A DNA stretch of 64,000 nt from Clostridiales bacterium (GCA_018376135.1 JAHABX010000010.1:49120-113119); one strand, 5' to 3'. Positions 1 to 9,276 are shown, counted from the first letter of the stretch. Numbers and translations are program-made. Notes: generated by a model not told the origin, from the sequence alone.

Positions 1-31
1 CGCCTGAACCGCATTTACATATCAGTTATTC

Positions 32-1195
32 TTATTTAAGGTCATCCTCGGTATAGTATCCGGAATCAATTAAGATCTCTTTGTAGTTGTCAGCATCCGC
101 GTATACCGGCTCGCAAAGGTAAGACGGAACAACGCCTGTACCGTTGTCGTAGGTCTCAGTATCGTTAACCGGAGCTTCCTCACCCCTCATGACAGCGTCA
201 ACCATCTCAACAACCTTGGAAGCCAGAGCTCTGGTATCCTTGAATACAGACATGGACTGTTTTCCGGCGATCATGTTCTTAACGCTTGCAATGTCACAGT
301 CCTGACCAGTCAGTACCGGATACTCGCCGGTGTAGTTAGCTGCCAGAGCATTTGCCACGCCAAGAGCGGTAGAGTCATTGGAAGCAAGAACTACGTCAAG
401 CTGAGTTCCGTCAGAGTAATTGGAGGACAGGATGTTCTCGAATCTCTTCTGAGCTTCTTCTGTAGACCAGTTCGGAGTAGCTACCGTTGCTTTGTCGATC
501 TGTCCGGACGGAACAACCAGTTTGCCCGCATCGATGTATGGCTGAAGAACGTCCATAGCACCGCCGTAGAAGAAGTTCACGTTGTTGTCACCCGGGTCGC
601 CGGTAACGATCTCCAAATTAAACGGTCCGTCCTGATTCTCAAGATCCAGTGCATCTACGATGTACTCGCCCTGTGTCTTGCCTACCAGATAGTTATCGAA
701 GGTAGCGTAGTAGGATACTGCATCAGAGTTCATGATCAGACGGTCATATGCGATAACCGGAATCTCTTTTTCCTTTGCCTGCGCAAGTACGGTTCCCAGT
801 GCATCACCATCGATGGAAGCGATAACCAGCAGCTCGCATCCGTTGTTGATCATGTTCTCAACCTGAGATACCTGAGTCTGGATGTCGTTGGATGCATACT
901 GTAAGTCAACCGTATATCCTGCAGCCTCCAGCTCTGCCTTCATGTTGGAGCCGTCCTGGTTCCATCTCTGAAGATCCTTGGTCGGCATTGCCACACCGAT
1001 CAGTCCGCCTGCTGCCTCTGCAGGCGCTTCTGCCTCTGCCCCCTCAGCAGGCGCTTCTGTCTCTGCCTCTGCAGGTGCTTCTGTCTTCTCCTCTGCAGGT
1101 GCTGCCGCTTCCTCTGTCTTTGATCCGCCGCAGCCGGTCATCAGAGAAGCTACCATTGCTACACTAAGTAAAGTACCAAGTAATTTTCTTTTCAT
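32..1195 (-). CDS. xylF: XylF-like sugar ABC transporter substrate-binding lipoprotein
   Basis: The 387-residue protein has a type II signal peptide ending in LMTGC, so Cys22 is the likely lipidated residue. An Ala/Pro/Glu/Thr-rich linker (about residues 25-63) follows, then a periplasmic-binding fold of the D-xylose/ribose type (motifs VAMPTKDLQRWNQDG, IPVIAYDRLI, LASNDSTALGVANAL, TGQDCD). It should capture an extracellular pentose or related sugar and pass it to an ABC permease. Permease and ATPase genes normally follow xylF on the same strand, which here means left of the window. A strong Shine-Dalgarno (GGGAGGG, 1204-1210 on the complement) fixes the start. The sugar is inferred from family resemblance and neighbours. 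Confidence 0.85.
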   Translation of the reverse strand: MKRKLLGTLLSVAMVASLMTGCGGSKTEEAAAPAEEKTEAPAEAETEAPAEGAEAEAPAEAAGGLIGVAMPTKDLQRWNQDGSNMKAELEAAGYTVDLQYASNDIQTQVSQVENMINNGCELLVIASIDGDALGTVLAQAKEKEIPVIAYDRLIMNSDAVSYYATFDNYLVGKTQGEYIVDALDLENQDGPFNLEIVTGDPGDNNVNFFYGGAMDVLQPYIDAGKLVVPSGQIDKATVATPNWSTEEAQKRFENILSSNYSDGTQLDVVLASNDSTALGVANALAANYTGEYPVLTGQDCDIASVKNMIAGKQSMSVFKDTRALASKVVEMVDAVMRGEEAPVNDTETYDNGTGVVPSYLCEPVYADADNYKEILIDSGYYTEDDLK

Positions 1196-1272
1196 CTTGG
1201 AATCCCTCCCTTTCTTTGTTGATATAACCTTACCATATTCCCCGCAGGACTAACTTGTCTTCTTCTGTACAT

Positions 1273-1301
1273 TTTATACAGCACACCACTGCCTCCGGCA
1301 A
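1273..1301 (-). promoter_or_regulatory. Predicted promoter of the XylF-like gene
   Basis: On the minus strand a -35 TTGCCG (1296-1301) and a -10 TATAAA (1273-1278) are separated by exactly 17 bp. They predict a start near 1266 and a leader of about 70 nt. Confidence 0.5.
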
Positions 1302-1302
1302 G

Positions 1303-1342
1303 AAAAAGCAGGACAAATTTGTTCTGTTCAAATTTGTCCTGC
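1303..1342 (-). terminator. Perfect inverted repeat, possible minus-strand terminator
   Basis: GCAGGACAAATTTG (1308-1321) and its exact complement (1329-1342) form a 14-bp stem with a 7-nt loop. On the minus strand it is followed by TTTTTCT, so it can act as an intrinsic terminator just upstream of the xylF promoter. A further related copy (CAAATCTGTCCT, 1344-1355) lies beside it, so an operator role is also possible. Confidence 0.5.
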
Positions 1343-1370
1343 ACAAATCTGTCCTATCATCGTTTTTTTG

Positions 1371-1403
1371 CAGGTCAGTCCCCGATTTCAACAGGTCAGT
1401 CCC
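1371..1403 (+). promoter_or_regulatory. Direct repeats, probable LytTR operator
   Basis: CAGGTCAGTCCC occurs exactly twice, at 1371-1382 and 1392-1403. The 21-bp period equals two helical turns. The second copy ends 8 bp before the predicted -35 of the LytTR gene. Paired direct repeats at this spacing upstream of -35 are typical of LytTR-domain binding sites; the assignment to this regulator is inference. Confidence 0.5.
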
Positions 1404-1410
1404 GGAAGGA

Positions 1411-1439
1411 TTGCACAGAAACGGAAAGTAACTTATACT
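1411..1439 (+). promoter_or_regulatory. Predicted promoter of lytTR-DUF3021-ABC operon
   Basis: A -35 TTGCAC (1411-1416) and a -10 TATACT (1434-1439) are spaced 17 bp apart. The predicted start near 1446 lies just before a GGAGGT ribosome-binding site. Confidence 0.55.
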
Positions 1440-1468
1440 GTCAGCAGGAACAGCGGAGGTGGCAGAGC

Positions 1469-1909
1469 TTGAAGATCAAAATAGAGGAAGATATAAAAGC
1501 GGAAGATCTGGAGATCACCATTCGGTGCAGACAGACCAGCGATACGGTCATACGGATTCTGGAGATGCTCCGGATGACCGACAGAAAACTGACCGGGCAC
1601 CGGGAAAACCAGACTTATATTCTGGACGTAAGTCAGATATTATACATTGATACCGTGGAGAAAAGGACGTTTCTGTATACAGAAGAAGGGGTATACGAAA
1701 CACCGCTGAAGCTGTATGAGCTGGCGGAACGTCTGGAAAGCTGTGATTTTTTCCGGGCATCCAAGTCATCCATCATTAACTTTAACCAGATACAGTCCTT
1801 AAAGCCGGAGTTTGGCGGGACCATGCAGGTGACCATGACAAACGGGGAACGCCTGAACGTGTCCCGGCAGTATGCACGGGCTATTAAAGAAAAACTGGGC
1901 TGCCTGTAG
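1469..1909 (+). CDS. LytTR-domain DNA-binding regulator
   Basis: The protein has 146 residues if it starts at the TTG at 1469, which lies 8 nt after GGAGGT; the longer open frame upstream has no such site and would span the promoter. A short N-terminal region is followed by a LytTR domain covering roughly the last 100 residues (motifs ILYIDTVEKRTFLYT, FFRASKSSIINFNQI, NVSRQYA). There is no receiver domain. Regulators of this type are usually paired with a membrane protein that holds them inactive, and here a DUF3021 gene follows 13 bp downstream. It probably controls its own operon, including the ABC exporter, through the direct repeats at 1371-1403. Confidence 0.85.
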   Translation: MKIKIEEDIKAEDLEITIRCRQTSDTVIRILEMLRMTDRKLTGHRENQTYILDVSQILYIDTVEKRTFLYTEEGVYETPLKLYELAERLESCDFFRASKSSIINFNQIQSLKPEFGGTMQVTMTNGERLNVSRQYARAIKEKLGCL

Positions 1910-1922
1910 GAGGGAACGAATT

Positions 1923-2369
1923 ATGAAATATGCAGTCAAACTGTATCGGCTGTTTAAGCCGGTGTACATCTATACATCTTATCTGTTCACATCACTGACC
2001 ATCCTCTGCCTGGCAGCCAATGAGCTGTCCGGACGGAATTTTCCGGTGACTGCAGGGCTTCTGTGGGGATTATTTGCCTTTTCTCTGGGAAGCATAGGAT
2101 TGCAGAAACTATTTCTGGAGCTGAAATTTAAAGGCAGACCGCCCTATCCGGTGTGTCTGATCCTGTACATCTGCTCCGCGGCGCTGTGGGGATTTGTCTG
2201 CCTGAATCTGTTTTACGGCACAAATGGAAACCGAACCGCAGAAGCTGCACTCATTCCGGTCATCCTGCCCGGCGTTTTCTGCTGTGCCGCCCTGGAGATA
2301 TTCAACCGCTACCGGGCTCATATGTACAATACACTGCTTGCTCAGTATAAAAGAAGGAAACGGTCATGA
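1923..2369 (+). CDS. DUF3021 family membrane protein, partner of LytTR
   Basis: The 148-residue protein starts at an ATG preceded by GGAGGGAACG. Hydrophobicity suggests four membrane segments (around residues 12-33, 41-60, 75-95 and 103-123), the layout of DUF3021 proteins. These are commonly encoded beside stand-alone LytTR regulators and in studied streptococcal pairs act as membrane inhibitors. The stop codon overlaps the start of the ABC exporter by four bases (ATGA), so the two are probably translationally coupled. The signal it senses is unknown. Confidence 0.75.
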   Translation: MKYAVKLYRLFKPVYIYTSYLFTSLTILCLAANELSGRNFPVTAGLLWGLFAFSLGSIGLQKLFLELKFKGRPPYPVCLILYICSAALWGFVCLNLFYGTNGNRTAEAALIPVILPGVFCCAALEIFNRYRAHMYNTLLAQYKRRKRS

Positions 2370-4087
2370 TCCATAAAATCAGAGTCATCTTTACACGAAA
2401 ACAGAAAATAAAGTTCATCATCCTTTTTGGAATTCTGTTCACAGGCTCCTTGCTGGAATTTATGGGAGTATCGCTGATTCTTCCATTTGTGCAGCTTGTA
2501 ATGGACAGCGAGGGAGAGTACAGCGGAATCACAGGCTGGCTTGGAGAAACGCTCCACATGGATACTTCCAGAGAGCTTCTGTTTTTCATGGGACTTTTAC
2601 TGGCAGCGGTCTATGTGGTGAAGAATGTTTACCTGCTGTTTATGAAATATGTACAGCTTCGCTTTATTTTCAATAATCGACTGGAGCTGTCCGGACGGCT
2701 GATGCAAAGCTATATGAAGAAGCCCTATACTTTTCATCTGGAGAAAAATTCTTCGGAGATCCTGCGCAGTGTGACTTCGGATGTGAACAGCCTGTACGAT
2801 CTGATCATGGATGGGATCGATCTGACCTCCAATCTTTTGATCATCAGTATGCTGGCAGTATTTTTGATCTATACAGACCCGGTGATCACCGTGATCGTGG
2901 TTCTTTTGCTGGGCATCTGCTCCGTCATTTATTTTCTGCTCATGCGCAGAAGGACGGTAAGCTACGGACGGCAGAATCAGATCTACAACAGCAGGATGAT
3001 CCAGGCGGTGAACCAGGCGCTGGGCGGGATCAAGGAGATCAAAATACTGGCCCGGGAGGATTATTTTGTCAAAGCCTATGAGGAAAACGGAAGATTCTAC
3101 GCTTCCAGTCTGAAGCGAAGCCAGCTTTTTCAGTATATGCCCAAATGTCTCATAGAGACGGTCTGCGTCTGCGGTGTACTTGGGGCATTGCTGCTCAAAC
3201 TCTATACAGGCGCAGAGATCAGGGAGCTGGTACCCCAGCTTTCCGTGTTTGCAGTGGCAGCTTTCCGGCTTCTGCCCTCTGTGAACCAGACCAATCAGCT
3301 GATAAGCCGGATCCTGTTTCTGCGGCCTTCCATTGACCGGATCTATGAGGATCTTCAGGAAGCGGGATATAAGAAAGGAGAGAAGCCCTCCGGGGAGGAT
3401 TTTGCCCGGCTGCCTCAGGCCAAGACCATCCGGCTGGAACATGTTTCTTTCCGGTATCCGGGAACGGACCGGGATATTTTAAAGGATGTGTCGGCAGAGC
3501 TTCCGCTGAAAGCATCCATAGGCTTCGTGGGCAGTTCCGGCTCCGGCAAGACCACATTCATCGACATACTGCTGGGTCTTCTGTGTCCGGACAGCGGAAG
3601 AGTCTGTTACGGAGAGGAAAATATCCGGGATTACCCCAAAAGCTGGGGACGCAAGCTGGGATATATTCCGCAGAATATCTATCTGGCGGACGACACCATC
3701 CGCCGCAACATTGCCTTTGGAATTCCCGATTCCCGGATCGAGGATGAGAAGGTGTGGAAGGCTCTTGAAAATGCTCAGCTTTCAGATTTTGTAAAAGATC
3801 TGGAAACAGGTCTGGATACGAGGATCGGAGAATCCGGGGTCCGCCTGTCCGGAGGACAGAGGCAGCGCATCGGCATTGCCCGGGCTCTCTATCAGGAACC
3901 GGAAATTCTGGTGTTGGACGAAGCCACCTCCGCACTGGACACTGCCACAGAACAGGCGGTCATGGAGGCAGTGGAGCATTTCCGGGGAAAATGTACGCTG
4001 CTGATGATCGCGCACCGCACCAGTACGCTGAAAGGCTGCGATCAGATCTATCGGATAGAAGACGGAAAGCTGGTTCTGCAAAAATAA
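2366..4087 (+). CDS. ABC exporter, fused permease and ATPase
   Basis: The 573-residue protein has an N-terminal six-helix membrane domain (about residues 15-315) and a C-terminal nucleotide-binding domain. Walker A GSSGSGKTT lies near residue 390, the signature LSGGQRQR near 495 and Walker B ILVLDEATSALD near 512, followed by an H-loop (IAHRTST). The architecture matches MsbA/PglK-type half-transporters that export lipids, lipid-linked glycans, peptides or drugs. The cargo cannot be told from sequence. Coupling to a LytTR-DUF3021 pair suggests an inducible efflux or peptide exporter. It ends 8 bp from the convergent sugar-binding protein gene. Confidence 0.85.
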   Translation: MIHKIRVIFTRKQKIKFIILFGILFTGSLLEFMGVSLILPFVQLVMDSEGEYSGITGWLGETLHMDTSRELLFFMGLLLAAVYVVKNVYLLFMKYVQLRFIFNNRLELSGRLMQSYMKKPYTFHLEKNSSEILRSVTSDVNSLYDLIMDGIDLTSNLLIISMLAVFLIYTDPVITVIVVLLLGICSVIYFLLMRRRTVSYGRQNQIYNSRMIQAVNQALGGIKEIKILAREDYFVKAYEENGRFYASSLKRSQLFQYMPKCLIETVCVCGVLGALLLKLYTGAEIRELVPQLSVFAVAAFRLLPSVNQTNQLISRILFLRPSIDRIYEDLQEAGYKKGEKPSGEDFARLPQAKTIRLEHVSFRYPGTDRDILKDVSAELPLKASIGFVGSSGSGKTTFIDILLGLLCPDSGRVCYGEENIRDYPKSWGRKLGYIPQNIYLADDTIRRNIAFGIPDSRIEDEKVWKALENAQLSDFVKDLETGLDTRIGESGVRLSGGQRQRIGIARALYQEPEILVLDEATSALDTATEQAVMEAVEHFRGKCTLLMIAHRTSTLKGCDQIYRIEDGKLVLQK

Positions 4088-4095
4088 ATCCCGCT

Positions 4096-5169
4096 CTACT
4101 TCCTCACATTCAGGTAAATATCATTTTCCTCATGATATTTACCGGTAATGACCTCATCCATATTTTCCCTGGTCACCATGATCGGTTCCAGACATTCATA
4201 GGGCACCTGACAGGTTCCGTCATCCATGGTAGTCTCTATCTCCCGGATTCCGGACCGCTCTCCTCCGGCAAGCTCTACGGTCAGCTCCGCCGCCCGTCTT
4301 GCCAGCTTCTCCACCGGCTTATAGACGGTCATGCACTGGGTTCCCTCCACAATACGCTGACAGGCATCCAGATCCGCATCCTGTCCGACCACACAGACGC
4401 TTCCGGCAAGCCGCCGCTCTGCCAGGGCACGGATCGCCTGCCCGGCAATACTGTCATTGCCGCACATGATCCCATCCGGCGCCGGTTCTGCACCCAGATA
4501 GCTGCTGGTCACTGCAAACCCCGTCTCTGGAAGCCAGCCTTCCGCATGCTCTGTCATGGCAGTCTCCATATCGGTCCCTTCCAGCCCCTTCTGAAATCCT
4601 TCCATAATCTGCGGTACATTGTAATCTGCAACCGGTCCGCATATCTGAAGCAATGTCCCTTTTCCATTTAGATGCTCCTTCATATGCTCCGCCATCAGAC
4701 GACCCACTTCCTCATTATCAAAGGAAATATACAGATCCACACCCGCATTCAGGATCAGCCGGTCATAGGCAACCACCGGGATACCGGCTCTCTGCGCACG
4801 GTCCACAGCCTCCAGAAATCCGGTCTGATCCTCATCGCTCGCCACCATGACCACCACGATCACATCTACCTTTTTCTGGATAAAATAGTCGATCTGCTCG
4901 ATCTGTTCCTGCAGATCTCCGTTGGCATTCTGCACATTGACCTCCGCTCCCAGCTCCTGTGCTGCCGAGACAAACACATCCCGGTCCCGCTGCCAGCGTT
5001 CAATCAAAAATGAATCAAAGGTAAATCCGATCCGGATCCCGCTGTCCCCCTCCTCTTTCACCGATTCCTGCGATACGGTTCTGCTTCCGCACCCGGTCTG
5101 AAGACCTGACGCCAGCAGCACAGACAGAAGTATATACAGCCATCTTTTCATTCTCTTACTCTCTCTCAT
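4096..5169 (-). CDS. Sugar-binding lipoprotein, last gene of the sensor operon
   Basis: The 357-residue protein has a lipoprotein signal peptide (GLQTGC, Cys27) and a ribose/xylose-type binding fold (motifs IGFTFDSFLIERW, IPVVAYDRLIL, GIMCGNDSIAGQAIRAL, VVGQDADLDACQ). It resembles the XylF-like protein at the left end of the window, including AYDRLI, so the two may bind similar sugars. Its ATG overlaps the stop of the response-regulator gene (ATGA), placing it in one operon with the sensor genes. No permease or ATPase gene is beside it, so it may share the XylF permease or present ligand to the sensor. Confidence 0.75.
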   Translation of the reverse strand: MRESKRMKRWLYILLSVLLASGLQTGCGSRTVSQESVKEEGDSGIRIGFTFDSFLIERWQRDRDVFVSAAQELGAEVNVQNANGDLQEQIEQIDYFIQKKVDVIVVVMVASDEDQTGFLEAVDRAQRAGIPVVAYDRLILNAGVDLYISFDNEEVGRLMAEHMKEHLNGKGTLLQICGPVADYNVPQIMEGFQKGLEGTDMETAMTEHAEGWLPETGFAVTSSYLGAEPAPDGIMCGNDSIAGQAIRALAERRLAGSVCVVGQDADLDACQRIVEGTQCMTVYKPVEKLARRAAELTVELAGGERSGIREIETTMDDGTCQVPYECLEPIMVTRENMDEVITGKYHEENDIYLNVRK

Positions 5170-6767
5170 TTTCCTGAAGTCCCTCCCCGGTATTCCGTCG
5201 GCGTCACTCCCGTATTCTTCTTGAAAATACGGCTGAAATAATTGGGATCCCCGTACCCCACCTCTGCACAGATCTCCTTCATACTGTATTCTTCATTTTT
5301 CAGGAGCTTTTTGGCATGCTCGATCCTAAGACCGGTCATATATTCCACAAAGTTGCTTCCGGTCTCCTCCTTGAAGAGCTTGCTGAAATAATAAGGGCTC
5401 AGATCAAGCTGACGGGACACCTCGTCCAGGGAAAGATCTCTCTTAAAATTCTCATCAATATACTCCTGTGCTCTGACAATAAGCCTGTTCTCATGCTCTT
5501 CCTTCTTCGTATTCATGTTGCTGCAGGCTTCCCCGAACTTGTCTACAAACCATTGTTTCAGATCACTGTTGCGCTTCGCATGCATAACCCTCGGAAGATA
5601 ATCCTCTCTTTCCTCAAAATGATAGGTCATGCCGCCGTTCATATAGACCACATGCTCCGCCCATAATACAAATTCCAGTATCTTCAGCCGCACGCTCATG
5701 TTTTCCTCATCATAGCTTGCCAGCATCCAGTCACAGTATTTTCCTGCGATCCGTTCGCATTCCTCCCGTTTTCCACTTTCCAGGCTGTCAAACAGTTCTT
5801 TTTCCACATCAATGGGGTATTCTTCGTCATAACGGCACTGAATGGGAAGATCATCCACATGGGCAACGCTTCCCGTGGAATTCACCAGCGCCTTCAGCGC
5901 TTCCTCGTAGGAATCCATACTCTCATTCAGCTTCCTGACCGATCCGATCCCGATGCGGAAGGAAATGTCCGTCATACGCCTCAGCTTCCGTGTCAGCTCC
6001 CGGCAGGTATCAATCATCTCAATACGCTCTTCATACCCGATCTTCATTCTGTCCATAGGAAGAAAAACCGGGATCTTATTGGATATGACAGACCCGACCA
6101 CACAGTTCCAGCTCTCCTTGACCAGCTCCCGCACTCTGGCATAATTGGTCTGTACCCGGACGCTTGCCCCCACCGCATTGGTCATATAATTGCCATGCTG
6201 ATCGTCACCCATGACCAGTGCCAGCATACATCCGCAGTCTGCCTCCAGACCCAGAAGCTGCTTGTAATTCTCCACATCCTCATTAAAATACTCCCGGAAC
6301 ATAATGGAATAGATAAATCCATTTTCAATGATCGGAGTCACCGTCTCCATCTTCTCCCTGATCTTCAGATCATCACTGCGCTTCTTTCTTCTGGTATCCA
6401 CCGCCTTTATGGCCTTTTCCAGAACACTGATGATGGTGCGTGCACTGAAGGGCTTGTTCATATATTCCAGAACTCCCAGTGCCACTGCCTCCTTCGCATA
6501 ATCGAACTTATCATAGGCGGACAGCACAATAAACTCCACGGACGGATTGCTCTTCTGGATCTCACGGATCGCGTCGATCCCGTTGATCCCCGGCATCTGA
6601 ATATCCATAAAAGCAATATCCGGCCGAAAGCTTTCCGCAAGCTCGATCACATCCCGTCCGGTCTTCGCCGTTTCGATCTGACATTCGTCCGGAAAATTTT
6701 TATTTATGATCATCTTCAGAGAATCCAGCACGATCCCTTCGTCATCTGCCAGCATTATTCGATACAT
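5166..6767 (-). CDS. YesN-type response regulator, receiver plus AraC HTH
   Basis: The 533-residue protein has an N-terminal receiver domain with the acidic pocket (D8, D9) and a phospho-acceptor Asp55 in FMDIQMPG. A long middle region of the YesN type follows, then a C-terminal AraC/XylS double helix-turn-helix (about residues 425-530; motifs LSLDEVSRQLDLSPYYFSK and VGYGDPNYFSRIFKK). It is the output of the adjacent histidine kinase and probably activates sugar uptake genes. The start lies inside the end of the kinase gene (13-bp overlap), which favours co-translation. No binding sites could be assigned. Confidence 0.9.
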   Translation of the reverse strand: MYRIMLADDEGIVLDSLKMIINKNFPDECQIETAKTGRDVIELAESFRPDIAFMDIQMPGINGIDAIREIQKSNPSVEFIVLSAYDKFDYAKEAVALGVLEYMNKPFSARTIISVLEKAIKAVDTRRKKRSDDLKIREKMETVTPIIENGFIYSIMFREYFNEDVENYKQLLGLEADCGCMLALVMGDDQHGNYMTNAVGASVRVQTNYARVRELVKESWNCVVGSVISNKIPVFLPMDRMKIGYEERIEMIDTCRELTRKLRRMTDISFRIGIGSVRKLNESMDSYEEALKALVNSTGSVAHVDDLPIQCRYDEEYPIDVEKELFDSLESGKREECERIAGKYCDWMLASYDEENMSVRLKILEFVLWAEHVVYMNGGMTYHFEEREDYLPRVMHAKRNSDLKQWFVDKFGEACSNMNTKKEEHENRLIVRAQEYIDENFKRDLSLDEVSRQLDLSPYYFSKLFKEETGSNFVEYMTGLRIEHAKKLLKNEEYSMKEICAEVGYGDPNYFSRIFKKNTGVTPTEYRGGTSGK

Positions 6768-8290
6768 GATATTTCCCCCTGTTTTCCCGGAATTGTGATC
6801 AACACTTCCGTTCCCATATTTCTGCCTTCACTGAAGATCTCCAGCTCTGCCTGCTCATGAAAATACAGCTTCAGCCGTTCCATCACATTCTTCATTCCCA
6901 CTCCGTTGGAATTGTTCTTCAGATCTACTTCTCTTGCCTCTCCTGCCAGGACCTGCTCGATCCGCTCCTTTTCCATACCGGCTCCGTTATCCCAGATACT
7001 GATGCAGATCTTGTCATCCCTGGCATACACAGACAGCTCGATCCTTCCCTCCCAGTCGATATGCCGGATCCCGTAATTCACAGCGTTCTCCACCAATGGC
7101 TGCAGGATCATACTGGGAACACGTACCTCCAGCAATGACTCATCTATTTCCTTTTCAAACAAAATTTCTCCGGAAAACCGCACATTCAGAATATAGATAT
7201 AGTTGTCTACCAGATGGATCTCCTCCCGCAGGGATGCGTCCTGATCATTCTTCCGCACATTGTAGCGGAAAAACTCTGCCATATTTTCCAGAAACTGTCC
7301 TGTACGCTCCGCATCCTCCATCATGGCAAGCTGCGCTCCCGCATTCAGGGTATTGAACAGAAAATGAGGATTGATCTGTGCCTGCAGATATTTCAGCTGG
7401 GCATCCTTCAGGTGGCTCTGCATCATCAGATCCCGTTCCTTCAGCTGATTCTCCCGCTCCATGGTCAGGCGGAGCTGATCGATATAATTACGGATACTTG
7501 CCACCATCTGGTTAAAGGCGCCTGTCACAATCCCCACCTCATCCATACTGCGGACCGGAATCTCTTCGATTTCAAAATTTCCCCGTCCCACCTCGTCTGC
7601 TGCTTCCGCAAGCTCCTGCAGGGGTCTGGTCACCATCCGGGTGCTCACAATGATCAGACTGATATTTCCCAGCAGCACCAGGATCAGCACTGCCACGCTG
7701 ATTCCCTCCATATAACGCATGGAGCGCATCAGAAGCTGATAGTTCCGGGAATTATCCTTGAACTGCTCATTGTTCAGGCTGTAGATAAACGTGTGGATCT
7801 CCTCATACAAAACCCTGGCATCCTCATAGAGCTTTCCGTATTTTTCCACATTACGCCCTCTTTTTGCCTGTATGATCTCTGCCGACAGATTCAGATAGCT
7901 TTCCGACAGATAGTAGATATTCTTCTCGGTCAGAAATATCCCGTCATCTGTCACCCGAGTATGCAGCCCCTCCATCCGGTCACGGTAATCCTGCTCGCTT
8001 CGGTAATACTCCTCCATGGCATCTGAGCTTTTGGTATTCAGATACTCCTCCATGCTCTCCTGTACCCGATCCAGCTCTCCTGCCAGCTCATTCAGTCTTA
8101 CATTGCTCATGTAGACCTTTTCTACCCTGCCTGTCATCCGATTGATCACACCATACACAGACAGATTGACCGTAAGGATCATTGCCGCTGTCAGCACGAA
8201 AACTGCTGTCAGCTTCTGCTGAAGGGTGAGATATTTCCACTTTTCCCATATCACTGCTTTCATATGGTGCATATCCTTCCTCCTGCTCAT
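6755..8290 (-). CDS. YesM/LytS-type sensor histidine kinase
   Basis: The 511-residue membrane kinase has one transmembrane helix near residues 27-49, an extracellular sensor region of about 145 residues, and a second helix near 195-218. HAMP, the His_kinase domain (phospho-acceptor His309 in NPHFLFN) and an HATPase domain with DNGAGM and GVGMKNV boxes follow. It should phosphorylate the YesN-type regulator encoded next. The extracellular region lacks a sugar-binding fold, and the gene is coupled by an ATGA overlap to a membrane-anchored sugar-binding protein. This resembles the XylFII-LytS-YesN three-component xylose sensor described in clostridia, so the binding protein is the likely ligand receptor. 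Confidence 0.9.
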   Translation of the reverse strand: MSRRKDMHHMKAVIWEKWKYLTLQQKLTAVFVLTAAMILTVNLSVYGVINRMTGRVEKVYMSNVRLNELAGELDRVQESMEEYLNTKSSDAMEEYYRSEQDYRDRMEGLHTRVTDDGIFLTEKNIYYLSESYLNLSAEIIQAKRGRNVEKYGKLYEDARVLYEEIHTFIYSLNNEQFKDNSRNYQLLMRSMRYMEGISVAVLILVLLGNISLIIVSTRMVTRPLQELAEAADEVGRGNFEIEEIPVRSMDEVGIVTGAFNQMVASIRNYIDQLRLTMERENQLKERDLMMQSHLKDAQLKYLQAQINPHFLFNTLNAGAQLAMMEDAERTGQFLENMAEFFRYNVRKNDQDASLREEIHLVDNYIYILNVRFSGEILFEKEIDESLLEVRVPSMILQPLVENAVNYGIRHIDWEGRIELSVYARDDKICISIWDNGAGMEKERIEQVLAGEAREVDLKNNSNGVGMKNVMERLKLYFHEQAELEIFSEGRNMGTEVLITIPGKQGEISCIE

Positions 8291-9258
8291 TCTTCGGTCA
8301 TTTTCGCTGCATCCTCCGTGGTCAGCAGATGGGTATCCACCGCCATATAACCATTGGTATGCCCGGTCTCCACATATTCATCCAGCGCCTGGATGCAGAA
8401 TCTTCCCATCTGCTCTTTATCCAGAGAAATTGTAGAATAAATAATACTTTTCGCAACTGCATCCAGGATAATATTTGAATCATCATAGCCAATGATCTGT
8501 ACTTCCCCGACTTTATTGTAGTCAACAGCTGCCTGACAGGCACAGCGGGTATGGACTTCATTCAGACAGACCAGAATGTCCGGCAGATTTTCCGAATCCA
8601 GAAAAATGTCACGGATGGATTCCTCTGCGCTGAAATTTCTCATGTTTTCCACCACTGCCGTCTCCACCGACACCCGGTGATCCGTCCCCAGCTCCTTCTC
8701 CAGCGTCTCCCGGATTCCCAGCAGGATCAGATTCTGACTGGTATTCACCAGATTCTCATCTGCCAGGAACATGACTCTTCTGGTCTCCTCCGTCACCAGC
8801 TCCAGGATCTGTCTGCCGTATTCCTGACCCACATTATAGCTGTTGATGCTTACAAAACACTGCCTTTTACTGCCTGTACTGTCCCTTAAAACCGTCACCA
8901 CCGGAATGCCTCTGTCCACGGCTTCATTGATCAGCTCTGCAGTCTCCTCTTCTTCATCCCCGCTCACAATAATACCGTCCACAGATGCCTGAATCGCCAG
9001 ATTCAAAAGTACATTGCGTTCATACTTCACTGCAAGATTGCTGCCAAAGCGTTCCAGATAAGCATCTCTTGACTCTGCCTCCTTCAGTGCACTTTCATAC
9101 ACCGGATCCCAGGAATCACTGTCCTCGGTGATCATCACATAATGCTTGCTGTAGGACTTATAACCGCTGTCCTCACTGCCCCTGCTCCACAGGAAAAACG
9201 CTCCAAGAACAGCCGCCAGCAGAAAAACCAATATCATTCCTGCTTTTTTGCCTTTCAT
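8287..9258 (-). CDS. Membrane-anchored sugar-binding sensor protein (XylFII-like)
   Basis: The 323-residue protein has an N-terminal hydrophobic helix (residues 8-24) without a lipobox cysteine, so it is probably anchored by an uncleaved segment. The rest is a periplasmic-binding fold (DGIIVSGDEEEET, IPVVTVLRDS, INSYNVGQEYGRQI, IIGYDDSN). It lies first in the sensor block and its stop codon overlaps the kinase start (ATGA). No permease is adjacent, so a sensory role with the kinase is more likely than transport. An intercistronic palindrome separates it from the isomerase gene upstream. Confidence 0.75.
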   Translation of the reverse strand: MKGKKAGMILVFLLAAVLGAFFLWSRGSEDSGYKSYSKHYVMITEDSDSWDPVYESALKEAESRDAYLERFGSNLAVKYERNVLLNLAIQASVDGIIVSGDEEEETAELINEAVDRGIPVVTVLRDSTGSKRQCFVSINSYNVGQEYGRQILELVTEETRRVMFLADENLVNTSQNLILLGIRETLEKELGTDHRVSVETAVVENMRNFSAEESIRDIFLDSENLPDILVCLNEVHTRCACQAAVDYNKVGEVQIIGYDDSNIILDAVAKSIIYSTISLDKEQMGRFCIQALDEYVETGHTNGYMAVDTHLLTTEDAAKMTEE

Positions 9259-9276
9259 AGATCCTCCATATGCATA

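Noticed and set aside
1319..1468. Upstream extension of the LytTR protein
   Set aside because: It covers the promoter and operator repeats; TTG at 1469 has the only good ribosome-binding site.
5859..6860. 333-codon plus-strand open frame opposite the response regulator
   Set aside because: Antisense shadow of the YesN-type gene; no start signal, odd composition.
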